This document shows, one piece after another, positions 12,901 to 23,995 of a DNA stretch of 64,000 nucleotides (positions within the stretch are counted from its first letter, which is position 1; each line of letters starts with the position of its first letter). Origin of the DNA: Latrodectus hesperus (taxonomy: Eukaryota > Arthropoda > Arachnida > Araneae > Theridiidae); the NCBI GenBank assembly GCA_037975125.1, contig CM075853.1, forward strand, positions 49,296,458-49,360,457, written 5' to 3'. A model generated the notes under the pieces. That model saw only the letters and a list, made by a program, of their open reading frames with translations. It searched no databases and was not told where the DNA came from. Both the position numbers and the translations under genes were made by a program.

Positions 12901-13930
12901 GCTAAGAATGTGAGAAGTGATGGATAATGTATAGTGTATTTTAGAGTTCCTTTGACGATGAATCTTGCTGGCAATACCCTTTGCTTTTTTAAAAACAATT
13001 AGATTATAGTAATAGGATGTCTTCGAAAGATACTTAAAACTTTTTTTGTTCATGATATGCATTTCCACAGGTTTCATTCCACCAAGATTTCTGCAACTTT
13101 TTAGGGTGAGATGAATATTTTGGGATGACTATTTTAGCAGCTTTCATAATAGTCTTTGTGACTTTAATAACAGCATCATTAATATTAGTGTTAGTGATCA
13201 TTTAATCAGTAATCAGTTCAGCAAAAGAATACCAGTTTGTGTTGGGATACTTAAAGGTGGCAGCTCGTAATCCATTACACAATGTAACAGCAAGAGTAAG
13301 AATTACAGGAAAATGATCACTGTTATGCAAATCATTTTCAGTATTGGAGTCCAAGTGAAGTAATAAAATGGGAGAGCAAGTAGCCAAATCTAGGGAATGA
13401 CATTATTTGTAAGAGCAAGAAAGTGAATTTTTTCATTGTTGTTCAGCAGACAGAGGCAGTAATCAGTAATCAGCTGTTCAATCTGCCTACCATGAGAATT
13501 AATATTATCACTTACCCACAGAGTACTCTGACCATTAAAATCACCTGCTAAAACATAAAGTAAAGGAAGTTGGTATAACAGATTATTTGTCATCATGGGA
13601 AATGATAATATGTGGTGATAAATAAATGCTATAGACAGTGATTAGAAAATTAAAATGTATTTTGAGTGCCACAGCTTGTAGTGAAATACTCAAGGGAAAT
13701 ACTGTATAGGAGTAGCTATTTGAAGCAAGAGCACATACCCTGCCAGATACACCATCATCTGGTATATCCATTCAATAAGGCGTGAAACCTTGTATTTTCT
13801 GAGCAGCATGAGTTTTCAAGTTGGTTTCTTAGAGGACAAGGCAAGCAGGTCCCTTCTATCTTTGAAAGTTTTTGCAGAAATTTACTTCATAGCCTCAAGT
13901 CATAAATCACTTAATCAAAGTCAGTGTAAT
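9970..13930 (-). pseudogene. Decayed I/Jockey-group LINE ORF2, interrupted by a mariner-family element
   Basis: Read on the minus strand. An endonuclease-like block comes first (DIPDDGVSGRVCALASNSYS near 13730; VLAGDFNGQSTLWVS near 13540; NDLHNSDHFPVIL near 13330). A linker follows, then reverse transcriptase starting PGKYPKDLSCRPIALTS near 12500. After the insertion it resumes with HHGRSTLDNIINEE near 11350 and FLNIEKVYNRTWCYGILQAL near 11265. Known: this endonuclease-RT order is typical of I/Jockey-group ORF2. Frames shift often and stops are frequent. Below about 10.6 kb the match is faint, so the 3' limit is approximate and an RNase H domain is not confirmed. Confidence 0.75.
11385..12383 (-). 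mobile_element. Truncated mariner/Tc1-superfamily transposon (DUF4817-like transposase)
   Basis: Minus strand. The outer end near 12369-12380 reads ACAGGGTGATCC, typical of this group. Inside are KIVKKFEATGSLAS (helix-turn-helix linker, near 12000), EQTVQAMSAVAAHMGSAVLE (near 11890) and, in another frame, a block ending near 11390 that resembles the first half of the catalytic domain. The C-terminal third of the transposase and the second terminal repeat are missing, so the element is internally deleted or truncated. It splits the reverse transcriptase of the surrounding LINE. The locally higher GC suggests it is younger than its host. Confidence 0.7.
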
Positions 13931-13959
13931 TCCACCAAAAGACCTTTTAACAGTGTCTA

Positions 13960-14400
13960 AAACTGAGATTCTGGGAGAACTAAAAGACCAAAGAATTTGC
14001 AATGTGTATTGAATCACCATTCATCATGGTAAAGAAATTTTCCGGAAAAAAAAACTTCTGTCTTACTTTCCCCCATTTAATAAAAGCAGGCTATTTAAAC
14101 AGTCCTATCAAGCCTTATATTCCAATCCCCCATAAGCTTTAAATGTAATAGATTTGGACACTCTAAAATGTTCTGTAGTCAAAGGCTACATGTATTCGAT
14201 ACTCAACTCTGGAACACCAAAAATCAGATTGAATCTGCACCGTTTTGCTTAAATTGTAAGGGAAACTGTAATGCATCTTCTAAAACATGGCAACAAAAAA
14301 AAAAGAAATTCAAATAAAAACAGCACAAAAAAATTTCAAATCAAGAAGCTAAAAAACAGCATCAAGATGTCACAAATTACTTTAAGAACATGTATGCTCA
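13960..14400 (+). pseudogene. LINE ORF1 (gag-like) fragment with CCHC knuckles
   Basis: Plus strand, broken frames. ILGELKDQRICNV is followed by KPYIPIP, CNRFGHSKMFC and APFCLNCKGNCNASSKTW. The order (PYIPNPLRC, CxxCxxxGHxxxxC, then CVNCxGxH) is the same as in the better-kept ORF1 at 27092. It lies head to head with the minus-strand LINE ORF2 to its left, so the two fragments come from different insertions. Confidence 0.65.
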
Positions 14401-15008
14401 TATGCTATAAAAACAACAACAACCACTGTGGAATTAAACTGAATAAAAATTATAAGTTCAATCTAATGTGTTGAAAATCCATAATCCTCTCTCTACTATA
14501 TTTTATATGAATGCTAACATTTGTTAAAAAATTTTCTTTTCTTGCTAGTGTTCCTAACTGCAGTTAATTTCCTAAACAAAATAATTCTTTTAATATTTTC
14601 AAAAGAAATTTTTTTAATTATACAAAATAATTATTTTCCTGAAATGTATAATTTTAAATATTAAAATTTAAATTCCTTTTATGCTTTTATGCTAGGTTTT
14701 CAAAAATATATTTTAATGGTTAATAATATTTTAATACTTTTATACTATAATTATGTTGACTTTATAAATGTTATCTTAAACCTTTTTTATTTAGTAGTAC
14801 TTTTGGCTGTGACAATTATTCAATCATATTATTCAATTCTACTGATTAAACAGAATTTTTAAATTCATATTTGTATTGGAAAATCATATTATATTTGTAT
14901 TGAAAACTTTTGACTCAAGCTAAAACTTAAAATATTAGAAAATAGACTACTTTCAGAATTTTATGGTAATATTTGTGTGTATATATAGATAATTATATTT
15001 GCTTGCAG

Positions 15009-15103
15009 TATGTATAATTTGAATATTTCAAGAAAGAAAAGAATTGAGGGTCTTCAACCTTTTAGAGTCTTCAGAATATTTGAAATAGTTACAAAAATTC
15101 CAG
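15009..15103 (+). CDS. Nav-like channel exon 4: domain I voltage-sensor S4
   Basis: Seen: acceptor GCTTGCAG at 15001-15008 and donor CAG|gtattg at 15104; phase 2 in, phase 1 out. The end of the product is GLQPFRVFRIFEIVTKIPG. Known: the matching para segment is ALRTFRVLRALKTVAIVPG. The alignment is gapless, so charge changes can be read directly: the first S4 arginine is glutamine, the second and third are kept, and the fourth basic residue (K) is glutamate. The first half (NISRKKRIEG) is the S3-S4 linker. Inference: a weakened or re-tuned voltage sensor. Confidence 0.88.
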
Positions 15104-15216
15104 GTATTGTAAGTCTTTATATCCAATTTTTGTTAGATATATCTTCTTTCAAAATTACTTTCAATTCTCAGCTGCCTTGTCAATTAAAATTAATATCTAG
15201 TTTGTATGTATATACT

Positions 15217-15530
15217 AGGTTGAGTTAAAAAAATCTTCATACTTTGTTGGTTTTGATTTAAAAGGTTGTATACCACATGTGTAATTTATATTTCCTTTGA
15301 AAAAAGCTTTGTCAGAGGTAATTAGTAACTTTAATTTGACAGAGAGTTTAGGTAATATATTATTTACATTACCTAAATTCGCGATTATGAATTAATTAAA
15401 TATGAAAGGTTCTGTGAAAGCAACTAAAATTTGATTGATTCAAAGTATTATTGACATTCATAAAGGTGATGGAGATTTGAAGAGTCATAGTTTATTTAGT
15501 AAATGGCAGCCTATCTTGATATGTATGAAT
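15217..15530 (+). mobile_element. Possible mariner 5' end (low confidence)
   Basis: The sequence from CTAGGTTGAGTTAAAAAAAT onward, with an ensuing TTTGATTTAAAAGGTTGTAT, resembles the terminal repeat and leader of arthropod mariner elements. No transposase body could be followed and no right end was found. Confidence 0.3.
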
Positions 15531-16770
15531 TTTAATTAATTTTCCTTATTTTACTGAACAATTTGTGTTCTGGATAGGAAAAATTTGCTTCTATGGATTA
15601 TATTTTCAATCTTTATTTTATTTAAATTTAGATTACAGTATAAATGCAATCGTGATGTTCCATATGAACTAACATTCTAAGTAATACATTAGGTCAGAAG
15701 ATATTGATAAAAGTTTATTTTTTGAAGCCTAAAATCTGTTTTCAGTACAAAAATTTTAATTAAAGAGAATAAATGAATTTATTTTTAATGAGAGTGGAAA
15801 AAGCTATAAATGTAGTTGTAACATAGTTAGTTGCCTTTGAGTATTATCATGTGTACTCTGAGTTGCTACATCTATAATTGGAAAAATTTTAAAGGAGTGC
15901 TCAAATTTTTAAAGTTTTTTAAACCTTGAAAACCCTTTGGCTACTGAATTCTGGAAATAATTGTATTGAGAATTGAATGCTCAGAAGGTCCAGTGTTTAA
16001 TATTAGACAACTAATTTTATTTATTCCTATAAAATAACAATATACATTCGGCTTTATCAACCCAAATGAAACTCTCAAATTATATTAGATGTTTACAGAA
16101 TGAACTCAGACAATGACTTACCTAACTTCCATAATTTTGACTTCAGGTAATTTTTTTATGGAATTGATGAATTAATATTGTTAGCAGTGATAGGAAGGAA
16201 TACTTTTTTAAGTTTATCAATAAGATAGGCCAATTTGTACCACTTTGGATTTAATCTTTTGCCAAAGAAATATTTTAGCATGAAAATTACTTTAATAGTT
16301 ATTGTATTTTAGCATACATATGTATGCATCTTAAAATAAAACATTTCCAGTTTAACATGTCATGCTAAATCCATGTTTAGTACTTTAATGTTACATATCC
16401 ATTGCATACTGTTATTCAGTTTGTTTATATATTTGCATATTTCAATGGATTACAGTTGATAATTTAATTTACTTTCTGATATTTCTTTGTTAAAATTTGC
16501 ATTTGAAGTTGTATGTTTCTTTCAAGCAAAAACTTTTTTAGTTGTATTTGATATGTAGAATGTTTTTCATATTGTTATGAAAAATGTAAATATTCTTGTC
16601 TTATATTTTTGCTTAATTGCTTGTTTTGATGTGTTACTATCACTTAATTTATTATTACTTAATTTGTAAATTATTGCCTAAACAATTTTTATTCTGAGAA
16701 AATGGCAGTTTTTAGAGCTGAGAAATAATAGTAAAATTTTTTCCTTTTAAATCAGTATTTGATTAAAGCT

Positions 16771-16836
16771 TACTATGGCCTAGTGGTAGGATAACATTTT
16801 TCAAAATGAAGGGTCATAGGTTCAAAATTCTTCCTA
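16771..16836 (+). repeat. tRNA-like SINE head
   Basis: TAGTGGTAGG near 16791 resembles a pol III A box, and GGTTCAAAATTC near 16819 resembles a B box with the usual spacing for a tRNA. The stems do not pair well enough for a functional tRNA. Inference: 5' head of a tRNA-derived SINE. Confidence 0.4.
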
Positions 16837-18520
16837 GAAAACAATTTACATGGTGGACATCACAGCCTAGGTCATTATGCATCAGTATCTCATTGTTACA
16901 ATATTCTTCATAGCTTAGAATGAGTCTTTTACATTCTGACTTTTTTATTGAGTTAATAAAAATACATTTAGAAAATAAGTATATTTTAAACATGTTTCTA
17001 TTATAATTTTAGAGTTATATTTTTGTTTTTTGGATTTTTCTTACTTGATATGCTATATGTTAAAGACAGAAACAATTCTTCAACTGTGATGCTTAGGGCA
17101 ATTCTGCTGCAGTTTAACTTGGGTATTTCTGAGCAGTTTTATATTATTTATTTATTCTTTTACTGTTGTTTTAAGTCTGGTATTTATGTTGAAGCAACCT
17201 TTTTTTCCAGAAATCACAATTATATATTTTTATTCCAGATAAGTGAGAATTTCATGCCATATTTAATTTTTTGCTAATCCAGAGTTTTTTTCTGAAAAAA
17301 TTGCATAGAACACTCTTTTTTTTTCCTAACAAGCTTATTCATTATTTTCTCCATTGAACTGCATTACCTCCTTACAAATGGCTGGTTGTTGGCAGTACAC
17401 ATATAGAGAAAATTATGAAGGGTTTATGTGTAATCCAGCATGCATATAATGAAAATATTCATTCCACCAAGTTCACAACTGTAGGTAGATCATTGCACTA
17501 TAAGGGGTAAATATTCCATTTCACTTTAATTCAAAAATCAAAACTAAGAATTTTAAATATAAAAAATGAAGTAAAAGATCTATACACTGAAGATTATACA
17601 TAAAATAATAGCTCATTTTAAAATTTATGATTAGTGATCTTTAGAAATTTGACATTTTTTTCTGAAGTATATTTCCTAGTATTTGATACAAAGTTTTAAA
17701 TTCCATTAATTCTTTGAATTAATCTCAATAAAATATATGCTACATTGAAAACAAAATGCAAAGAAATAGATAATCCTCTTCCTAAAAATAAATGAACTGT
17801 TTGATTATTTCATTTATTGTGAATGGAAAAAAAATGCATTAGATTTCTAACACTTTCAATATTAATAACAAAAATTATTCTTGATTGCATTATCTGTATT
17901 AAAAATAACATTAATTTAATTTGGCTATATTGTAAATAAATTGAATTTTTATTTAAGCTATTTATATATAAGTATAGTTTTTTTTTTATCTAAGTATAAT
18001 TGTTTCATGTATTGGATTGATTGTAATTGTAGATTATAATTATTTGTATATAATCATTTTGATTTTCGTTGGCAGTTCAGATATTTATAAAAAGTCATAT
18101 CATCAATATTGATGCTGTTGGCCAATTATTGTTAAAATATTGAAATATAGTTGAATTAGTTATTTGTGATCTTAAATATTTGAATATCATATGCATTTTA
18201 TTTAATACAAATATTTTAAAGTAATATTTTTATGCTGTTTTTAATTTTTGTGGAGATTTTAATTTTTAAACAAAGTAATTAGGTAATTTAATTCATCATT
18301 TAATACTATGTGTGATTTATTCCTTTTTATCAAATTAATGTATATAAATTTATAAGTATAGTATAAACTTGAATAATGTTCTTTTAGTTACAGTTTAAAT
18401 TTTTTAAAGTTAAAAGTAGTGAAAATATTCTTTTGAAGGTATATCAAATAATTTATTAAGGATTTTTTGATGATATATAATTTTTTGATATGACATTTTT
18501 ATAAGTTTATTTTTTACTAG

Positions 18521-18627
18521 GTGTTAGATTACTTGTCAAAGGTTTGGTGTTATCATTAACACAAATGATGAGTGTGACTTCAGTCATTTTTATTTTCTTG
18601 GTATCAGTTGCCTTAACTGCCAAACAT
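18521..18627 (+). CDS. Nav-like channel exon 5: domain I S4-S5 linker and S5
   Basis: Seen: acceptor TTTTTACTAG ending at 18520 and donor CAT|gtaagt at 18628, a strong match to the donor consensus. Phase 1 in, phase 0 out. The product reads GVRLLVKGLVLSLTQMMSV and then a hydrophobic helix ending SVALTAKH. Known: para has PGLKTIVGAVIESVKNLRDV followed by a helix ending SVFALMGLQ. Spacing and residue pattern agree throughout. It joins the S4 exon as an intact PG(V/L) turn, which supports both exons. Confidence 0.87.
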
Positions 18628-19319
18628 GTAAGTTATATTTAATATCCATGCATATATTTCTGATAATTTGAACATTCAAATCAGTAAACATTGATATGTA
18701 AAACTTTTTAAATGCAGATAAAAAAGAAAAAAAATTTCCTATTGTTTTTCACATTTTAAATTATTACAAACATTTTCTAATTAAAAAGTCTTTTTTTTTA
18801 AAGTTCATTCTGTATTTTCTTTCAAATTTGGATGATGGTTAAAAAGTGTATTGTTGGAAAAATATTGTATCAAGAAAATTTTTTATTAATATTAAAATGC
18901 ATTAATTTTATAATGTTCTTAAAATTGTTTAAAAACACAATATTTTTAATTATAATATTGTGTATTAAAATTATAATTATAGATTATACTTTGCTATATT
19001 ATAAATTGCATTATAGAATACTATATTTATGTTTGAATTCTAACTATAAACATAATCAGTTGTCAAAATTAGTTAAGCAAACAGAGTACTTGTTTATGTG
19101 GCCATTTATGAATTGAAAAGTATTAACTGTACTATACTTTTATAAGTAGGCAGGAACTGTATGTGTGTATTTATGTCTATATACATTTAAAATTTGTAAT
19201 TTTTTAAAAAAAAATCTGTGAGTTGTTTATTTTATTTATTAGCAATAAAAAAAGACTTAAAATGTTTCTGCAGTCTTTAAAACCATTTAAAATCGAAATA
19301 TATCAGCATTAAAACAAAG

Positions 19320-19690
19320 ATAAGTTTGTATGAAATCCTGATAAGACCTGTTATCCTGTATGGGAGTAAATGCTAGGCTCTGAACAGGGCAGAAAAAGAC
19401 CCTTTATTGAATTTTGAAAGAAAAATTTTAAGAATATTTTTTAAACCAGTAAAACAAACTTTGAGAATAACCTATAACTACAAAATATGCAAAAAGTATG
19501 GTCAACTTGACATTTTAAAGTTTGTAAAAGCATGTTGTGTTAGTTGACTAAGCTGCATATTTTGATATGAAGACTCCTTTTCCTCAAAAGGAATCACCTT
19601 CTCCAAAATTATTGGAAAATGGTGAAGAGGAAAACCCCCAATCAGATTGCTGGTTGGGGTCAGAAGACAGAGATCATTAAAATTTTGATG
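19320..19690 (+). pseudogene. LINE fragment, C-terminal end of reverse transcriptase
   Basis: Plus-strand frame reads SLYEILIRPVILYGSK near 19325, then NFERKILRIFF near 19410, ITYNYKICKKYGQLDILKFV near 19465 and GKPPIRLLVGVRRQR near 19635. Known: many arthropod LINEs have (L)IRPVLxYGSExW, FERKVLRxIFGP, YNxELxxLY and RGRPxxRWxDxV in this order. Stop codons interrupt it. Confidence 0.7.
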
Positions 19691-20237
19691 TGAAAAAGTG
19701 TAAAAGTGACAAAAATATAAATTTATTTAAAAAATATATTTATGTAGTTAAGTCTGACTAAATGTACTAGAAACATTTAAAAATATGTATTATCATATCT
19801 GCTTATGAATTACAAAACTTAATTATTTAAATGTTTAAGAATATTTTTAAGATTTATTTTCTTAAAAATTGATAGCTATTAAAATTTAAATAGTATTCTT
19901 GAGAAGTTACTTAACAATTTTCAATTGTGATTCTTAATTAATGTTTATTTGAATAAAATGTGAAAGCTGTAAAAACAGCATATATATCTAACTCCAAAAG
20001 AATATCTTAACATTTTCAAGAAAATCTGGCAAAAAATGCGTAACTTCTGTTTCCTGTAATATCTTTAAGCTACAATGCAAAATTTTTAAGCTACAATGCA
20101 GATTTTAAACTAAAAACTATAGAGAAAGTAAATAAAAAATGGCTACTAACATGTTAAAGTGAGATGAAAATAAAGCATGCACAGTACAAAAGGAAAAATG
20201 TATCCAGTATGCAGCTCGAAGATAATCTATTTCTATC

Positions 20238-20277
20238 ATTTAATTACTAACAAAACCCATTTTGTTAGTAATTAAAT
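20238..20277. repeat. Perfect 18-bp inverted repeat
   Basis: Arm 20238-20255 (ATTTAATTACTAACAAAA) and its exact reverse complement at 20260-20277, separated by CCCA. Confidence 0.95.
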
Positions 20278-20406
20278 AATGTCTATCTTGTTTTAAAAAT
20301 TATTAAAAAACAAAAATCAGCAAATTTTACTAGCTTAGAATTATTGCTCTTTATCCATCTCTTGCTTTCATATCAGCTTATCGCACTTTGCGATGAGGTG
20401 GGTTCC

Positions 20407-20460
20407 AACAAATATTTTTCATAATAAATGTACAACAAATATTTTTCATAATAAGTGTGA
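20407..20460. repeat. Tandem 27-bp duplication
   Basis: CAACAAATATTTTTCATAAT followed by AAATGTA or AAGTGTG: two adjacent near-identical units. The second unit overlaps the left arm of the large palindrome. Confidence 0.85.
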
Positions 20461-20540
20461 TTAAAAAATATAACAAATTGTACAGAAAAATGAATAATAG
20501 TCATTTTTCTGTACAATTTGTTATATTTTTTAATCACACT
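20454..20540. repeat. Perfect 40-bp inverted repeat with a 7-base loop
   Basis: Left arm 20454-20493 begins AGTGTGATTAAAAAATATAA. Right arm 20501-20540 is its exact reverse complement. The loop is ATAATAG. There is no mismatch over 40 pairs. Confidence 0.95.
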
Positions 20541-21391
20541 GCATTTTATTAATTTTATGTGATACTCACATTATCAGCAGTTTATATTTTCGACTATCCT
20601 ATAGAAAAATTGCTACAAATTATGTGGCGCTTTTTTATCTCTTACTCAGAAAAAGGGTCTTGCAGATAATATGCCACTGCTAATTATATGCAGGAAAATA
20701 TGGTAATTTTATTGATGAATTTAATTTGAGTAAAATATTTATTGAAGGATTTTTACCAGAATGTAATAAAAGACATCCTCAGTTTATTAAAACAAGCATT
20801 TACTTGATTCCATCTATTACTAATAGTCATTTGAAAATCATTGAAAAATACTCATTTGAAATAGTCATTGACTTAAGTTTTCTGGCATAAAAATTAGCCA
20901 CAAAACTTAAGTCATGGATTATGTTAATCACTACTTATAATAATGGATACATTCACTCTTATAATGTGCTTGATATTTTAAAGGATAGTTTGATAAACAA
21001 GAATCATAATTTTATAAATCTTCACTGCTAAAAAATATATTATAGGTAAACAATTGTGTAAAGTTTACCGTTTCTTTATTATAATTTTGGGATTTATAAA
21101 TAGTTTATTGAAAATTTTTGTTGGTGGAATTCTGTTTCTTTGCCCAATATTCTTAACCTAATATTAAAGCATAATTTAATAGTTGAAGTAAAGGAAAATT
21201 AATGAAAAAAGTAAAGTTTCTTCAATCTGAAATTGTAGGTGCTACATTATTGAATTGTCATAATACCCTATCCATAATAACAATAAATGTGTGAAAATAA
21301 TTCCTTAAATTTTTATCAAAACTTTTTTCATAGTTTTCTTCATAAAATTTCTACTTAAAAATCGCTAATTAAATATTTCATTGATCTTTAG

Positions 21392-21549
21392 GTATTTAAA
21401 GGTATTTTTTACAATAAATGTGTAAGAAAAATACCATCTAACTTTCATGAAAGGAATATTTCATACTTTGAATTTATTCAAAATGAAGACAACTGGCTTA
21501 AAGGTGAACATGATGACTATGAGATATGTGGCAATATAACAGGAGCTCA
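21392..21549 (+). CDS. Nav-like channel exon 6: domain I extracellular turret
   Basis: Seen: acceptor GATCTTTAG ends at 21391 and the exon opens in phase 0. It includes NKCVRKIPSNFHERN, a central DNWL and EICGNITGAQ. Known: the Nav S5-P turret has QKCIKKFP, SNW and PLCGNISGAGQC in the same order; the two cysteines are the conserved turret pair. The donor is CA|gtaggt at 21550; an in-frame TAG directly behind it excludes read-through. Phase 2 out joins the next exon as glutamine. NIS and NIT are potential N-glycosylation sites. A (TA)n tract begins about 120 bases downstream. Confidence 0.85.
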
Positions 21550-21666
21550 GTAGGTTTAAATTGCTCTTTTTTTTTTTTTTTTTTGCTGGAAACGCATTTT
21601 AGGGAAATGTATTTAAAAGTATGTTATCTTCTGTAATATTTAAAAAAATTACTATTATAAAAACAA

Positions 21667-21669
<3 letters not shown>

Positions 21670-21752
<83 letters not shown>
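21670..21752. repeat. (TA)n microsatellite
   Basis: About 83 bases of TA repeats starting about 120 bases after channel exon 6. Confidence 0.95.
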
Positions 21753-21753
<1 letters not shown>

Positions 21754-23214
21754 CAATTGTAAGTTATTTTATTTACTAATTTATTTGCCCAAAAATATAA
21801 ATTTATGTGGCGTATTCTTGTATGAAATGAAATCATACTTTTTATTTCCGAAAAGCTAATATTCTGTATATATCCATAATCATTTATAAATATACTAAGC
21901 ATAATCAGACATATCATTGGCTTTATTCAAAAATTAAACAACTAAAATGTTCAAATATAATTTTAAAACTTTTATTGCTATTTTAATTTTTAATATTAGA
22001 TCTATGTAAATTTATCCAAATAGTAATTTGCACATTGTTTTTAAATTGTGCATTAGTCATATAAGAGACATTACAAACCTTTATCTAAATTAAGTTTTAT
22101 CTAAATTACAGTAATTATCATTTTGGGATGTATTAAATTTTGAGCAAATTTTGCTAAGCTTGGAATTACAAATATTGAAAATAAATTTCCTTGTAATAAG
22201 TAAATTATTATTACATAAGAAAAATCCTTATTAACAACAGAAAATTGTTACTACATTATAAGGTCACTGTATATTGATCCAGTTCCATACCCTTCATAGG
22301 AATAGTACAGGACATAGGTGGTTAAGTTCATTCAGCTGATTATTGATGATTGTTCTATTTAAAATATTCAATGTCTTTTGATAATAGCATTCCAAATGTA
22401 AATTTTAATGCCATTTAAAAAAATATTTTTGGAATTATCAGTATTTAGAGAGATTTAGAACTATTAATGGAAGAAAAATATATTTTTGTCAATTATAAGC
22501 ATTTTCATGTCATTACCAAGTGACCAAAATGGGCAAATCTTAAGACAATTTATTGATATGTTACATTGCTAAGTAACTATTTGCTTACTGTCTCAATAAC
22601 CCTTGTAACACATTTTTCTGGTTTGCCGAATGAACAGTATGTCATCATTTGTTTTATTCCCAGATATTTTTTTTTAAATTGTCTATGTGTCGCTTATAAT
22701 GGGCTGTATCATGGGCCTTTGCTGTAGCTTTTTTCGACTAATGGAATGTTGCTATTGTAACACCTGAATTTTATCCTTTGTTTTTTAAGAGAATAAAAAG
22801 GAAGAGTTTTTCATATAATTTCATTTAGTATCGTATTAAGTAAGAAACTTGGGAAATTAACTGTGTAATTTTTTCCTACAATAATGTATAATATTTAGTA
22901 AACTGGAATGCTGTGTCTGTTCTTATTAGAACAATTTTCAACAAGTATGTATTCGATTATTTGATGCATGTTTTGCTACTTTTTTTTATTATTGAATATA
23001 AACATGTTGGCAGGGGGAGTTAACTAAATGATGATGATTTCTGATGAGATCACATCTAATATTTTTAAATGACATGCATTTTTTTATTCAGAACTATTGG
23101 TTAATTTCATTTACCTCACAGTATTTTTATGTATTCCAACTAGAAAGGATTGAAATAGAAGTGTGTAGAAATTTATATTAATTATTTACTGAAGGTACAG
23201 TTTCTGATCTAACT

Positions 23215-23478
23215 TGCAGATGAGGATTTAGAAAGCTTCAAAAAGGGAGTTTGACCTCTGATACTCTGACTTTAGGTAACCATCTTTATTGAAAATGATA
23301 CCATCAAGGTCGTATTGGAGCAGAATCTTTCAACAATATCACAGATAGCACAGAAACTTTATTCATGTCAACAAATTATTTTAGATAATATTAAGAAACT
23401 AGCATTGGTATGGAAATATTCAAGATAGGTGCTACATGATTTAAGTAAGAAGGATTTGGATGTTGTAGTTATACATAT

Positions 23479-23546
<68 letters not shown>

Positions 23547-23995
23547 TATGCACATCTTTATTTGCATGACACAAAATTCAACCCTTTTCAGACCGTTTGA
23601 TTACTGGGGAGGAAAAGTGGCATTAGTTATAAAAGTATGATAAGAAAAAGAGTATAATGTGAATCCAAAAAACCTGACCCATCCTTATCTAAACAAAGTT
23701 AAGCCTAAATAAGAGAATGTATTTGGTGAAACATTCAAAAACCAGTATATTTTGTTCTGTTGTAACCAAATAAAAAGTAAAATTCAGAATTATACCATCA
23801 TAAATTATTTTAGAAACAACCCTTCAAGAAAGGAGGTCAGTAACATTCAATTAAAAGAAGTATGCTTTACCACATTTTTCTTTGGAGTCTTGTCAGAAAC
23901 TTGCAGAGCTACACTTGGAAATTCTGCTAGATCCATAATTCTTCCAGATTTTGCACCCACTGGTTATCGCTTATTTTTGCTCTTACTAATTGTTT
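23215..23995 (+). pseudogene. Mariner transposase pseudogene with an internal (TA)n tract
   Basis: Plus strand: DEDLESFKKG near 23220, STISQIAQKLYSCQQIILDN near 23330 and LHDLSKKDLDVVV near 23430 match the N-terminal DNA-binding half. After the (TA)n tract, CTSLFARHKIQPFLDRLITG near 23550 matches the first catalytic region (the normal TGDEKW reads TGEEKW). LPDFAPTGYRLFLLL near 23940 corresponds to SPDLAPSDYHLF of the second region. Multiple stops and frameshifts make it inactive. Confidence 0.75.
23471..23544. repeat. (TA)n microsatellite inside the mariner pseudogene
   Basis: Near-pure TA repeats sitting between two halves of the mariner transposase remnant, so it expanded or inserted after the element arrived. 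Confidence 0.9.

Larger units (their letters stand above)
8697..15008 (+). other. Intron 3 of the Nav-like gene, repeat-rich
   Basis: Starts with about 1.2 kb of plain AT-rich sequence. From about 9.9 to 14.4 kb it consists of LINE fragments and a mariner-family element, annotated separately, and ends with 600 bases of AT-rich sequence before the S4 exon. Confidence 0.65.
15104..18520 (+). other. Intron 4 of the Nav-like gene
   Basis: AT-rich. It contains a possible mariner end near 15217 and a tRNA-like SINE head near 16771, described separately. The 84-codon open stretch at 17023-17277 looks like chance: its composition is that of the surrounding intron. Confidence 0.6.
18628..21391 (+). 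other. Intron 5 of the Nav-like gene
   Basis: Contains a LINE reverse-transcriptase fragment (19320-19690) and two perfect inverted repeats (20238-20277 and 20454-20540), listed separately. The remainder is AT-rich without recognised content. Confidence 0.6.

Noticed and set aside
17023..17277. An 84-codon frame in intron 4 as a channel exon
   Set aside because: Exon 4 and exon 5 join directly in phase and rebuild the conserved S4-S5 turn, leaving no room for it, and it resembles no channel segment.
21624..21917. Open frames consisting of Tyr-Ile repeats (also at 23368-23574 and 48649-48885)
   Set aside because: They are translations of (TA)n microsatellites.
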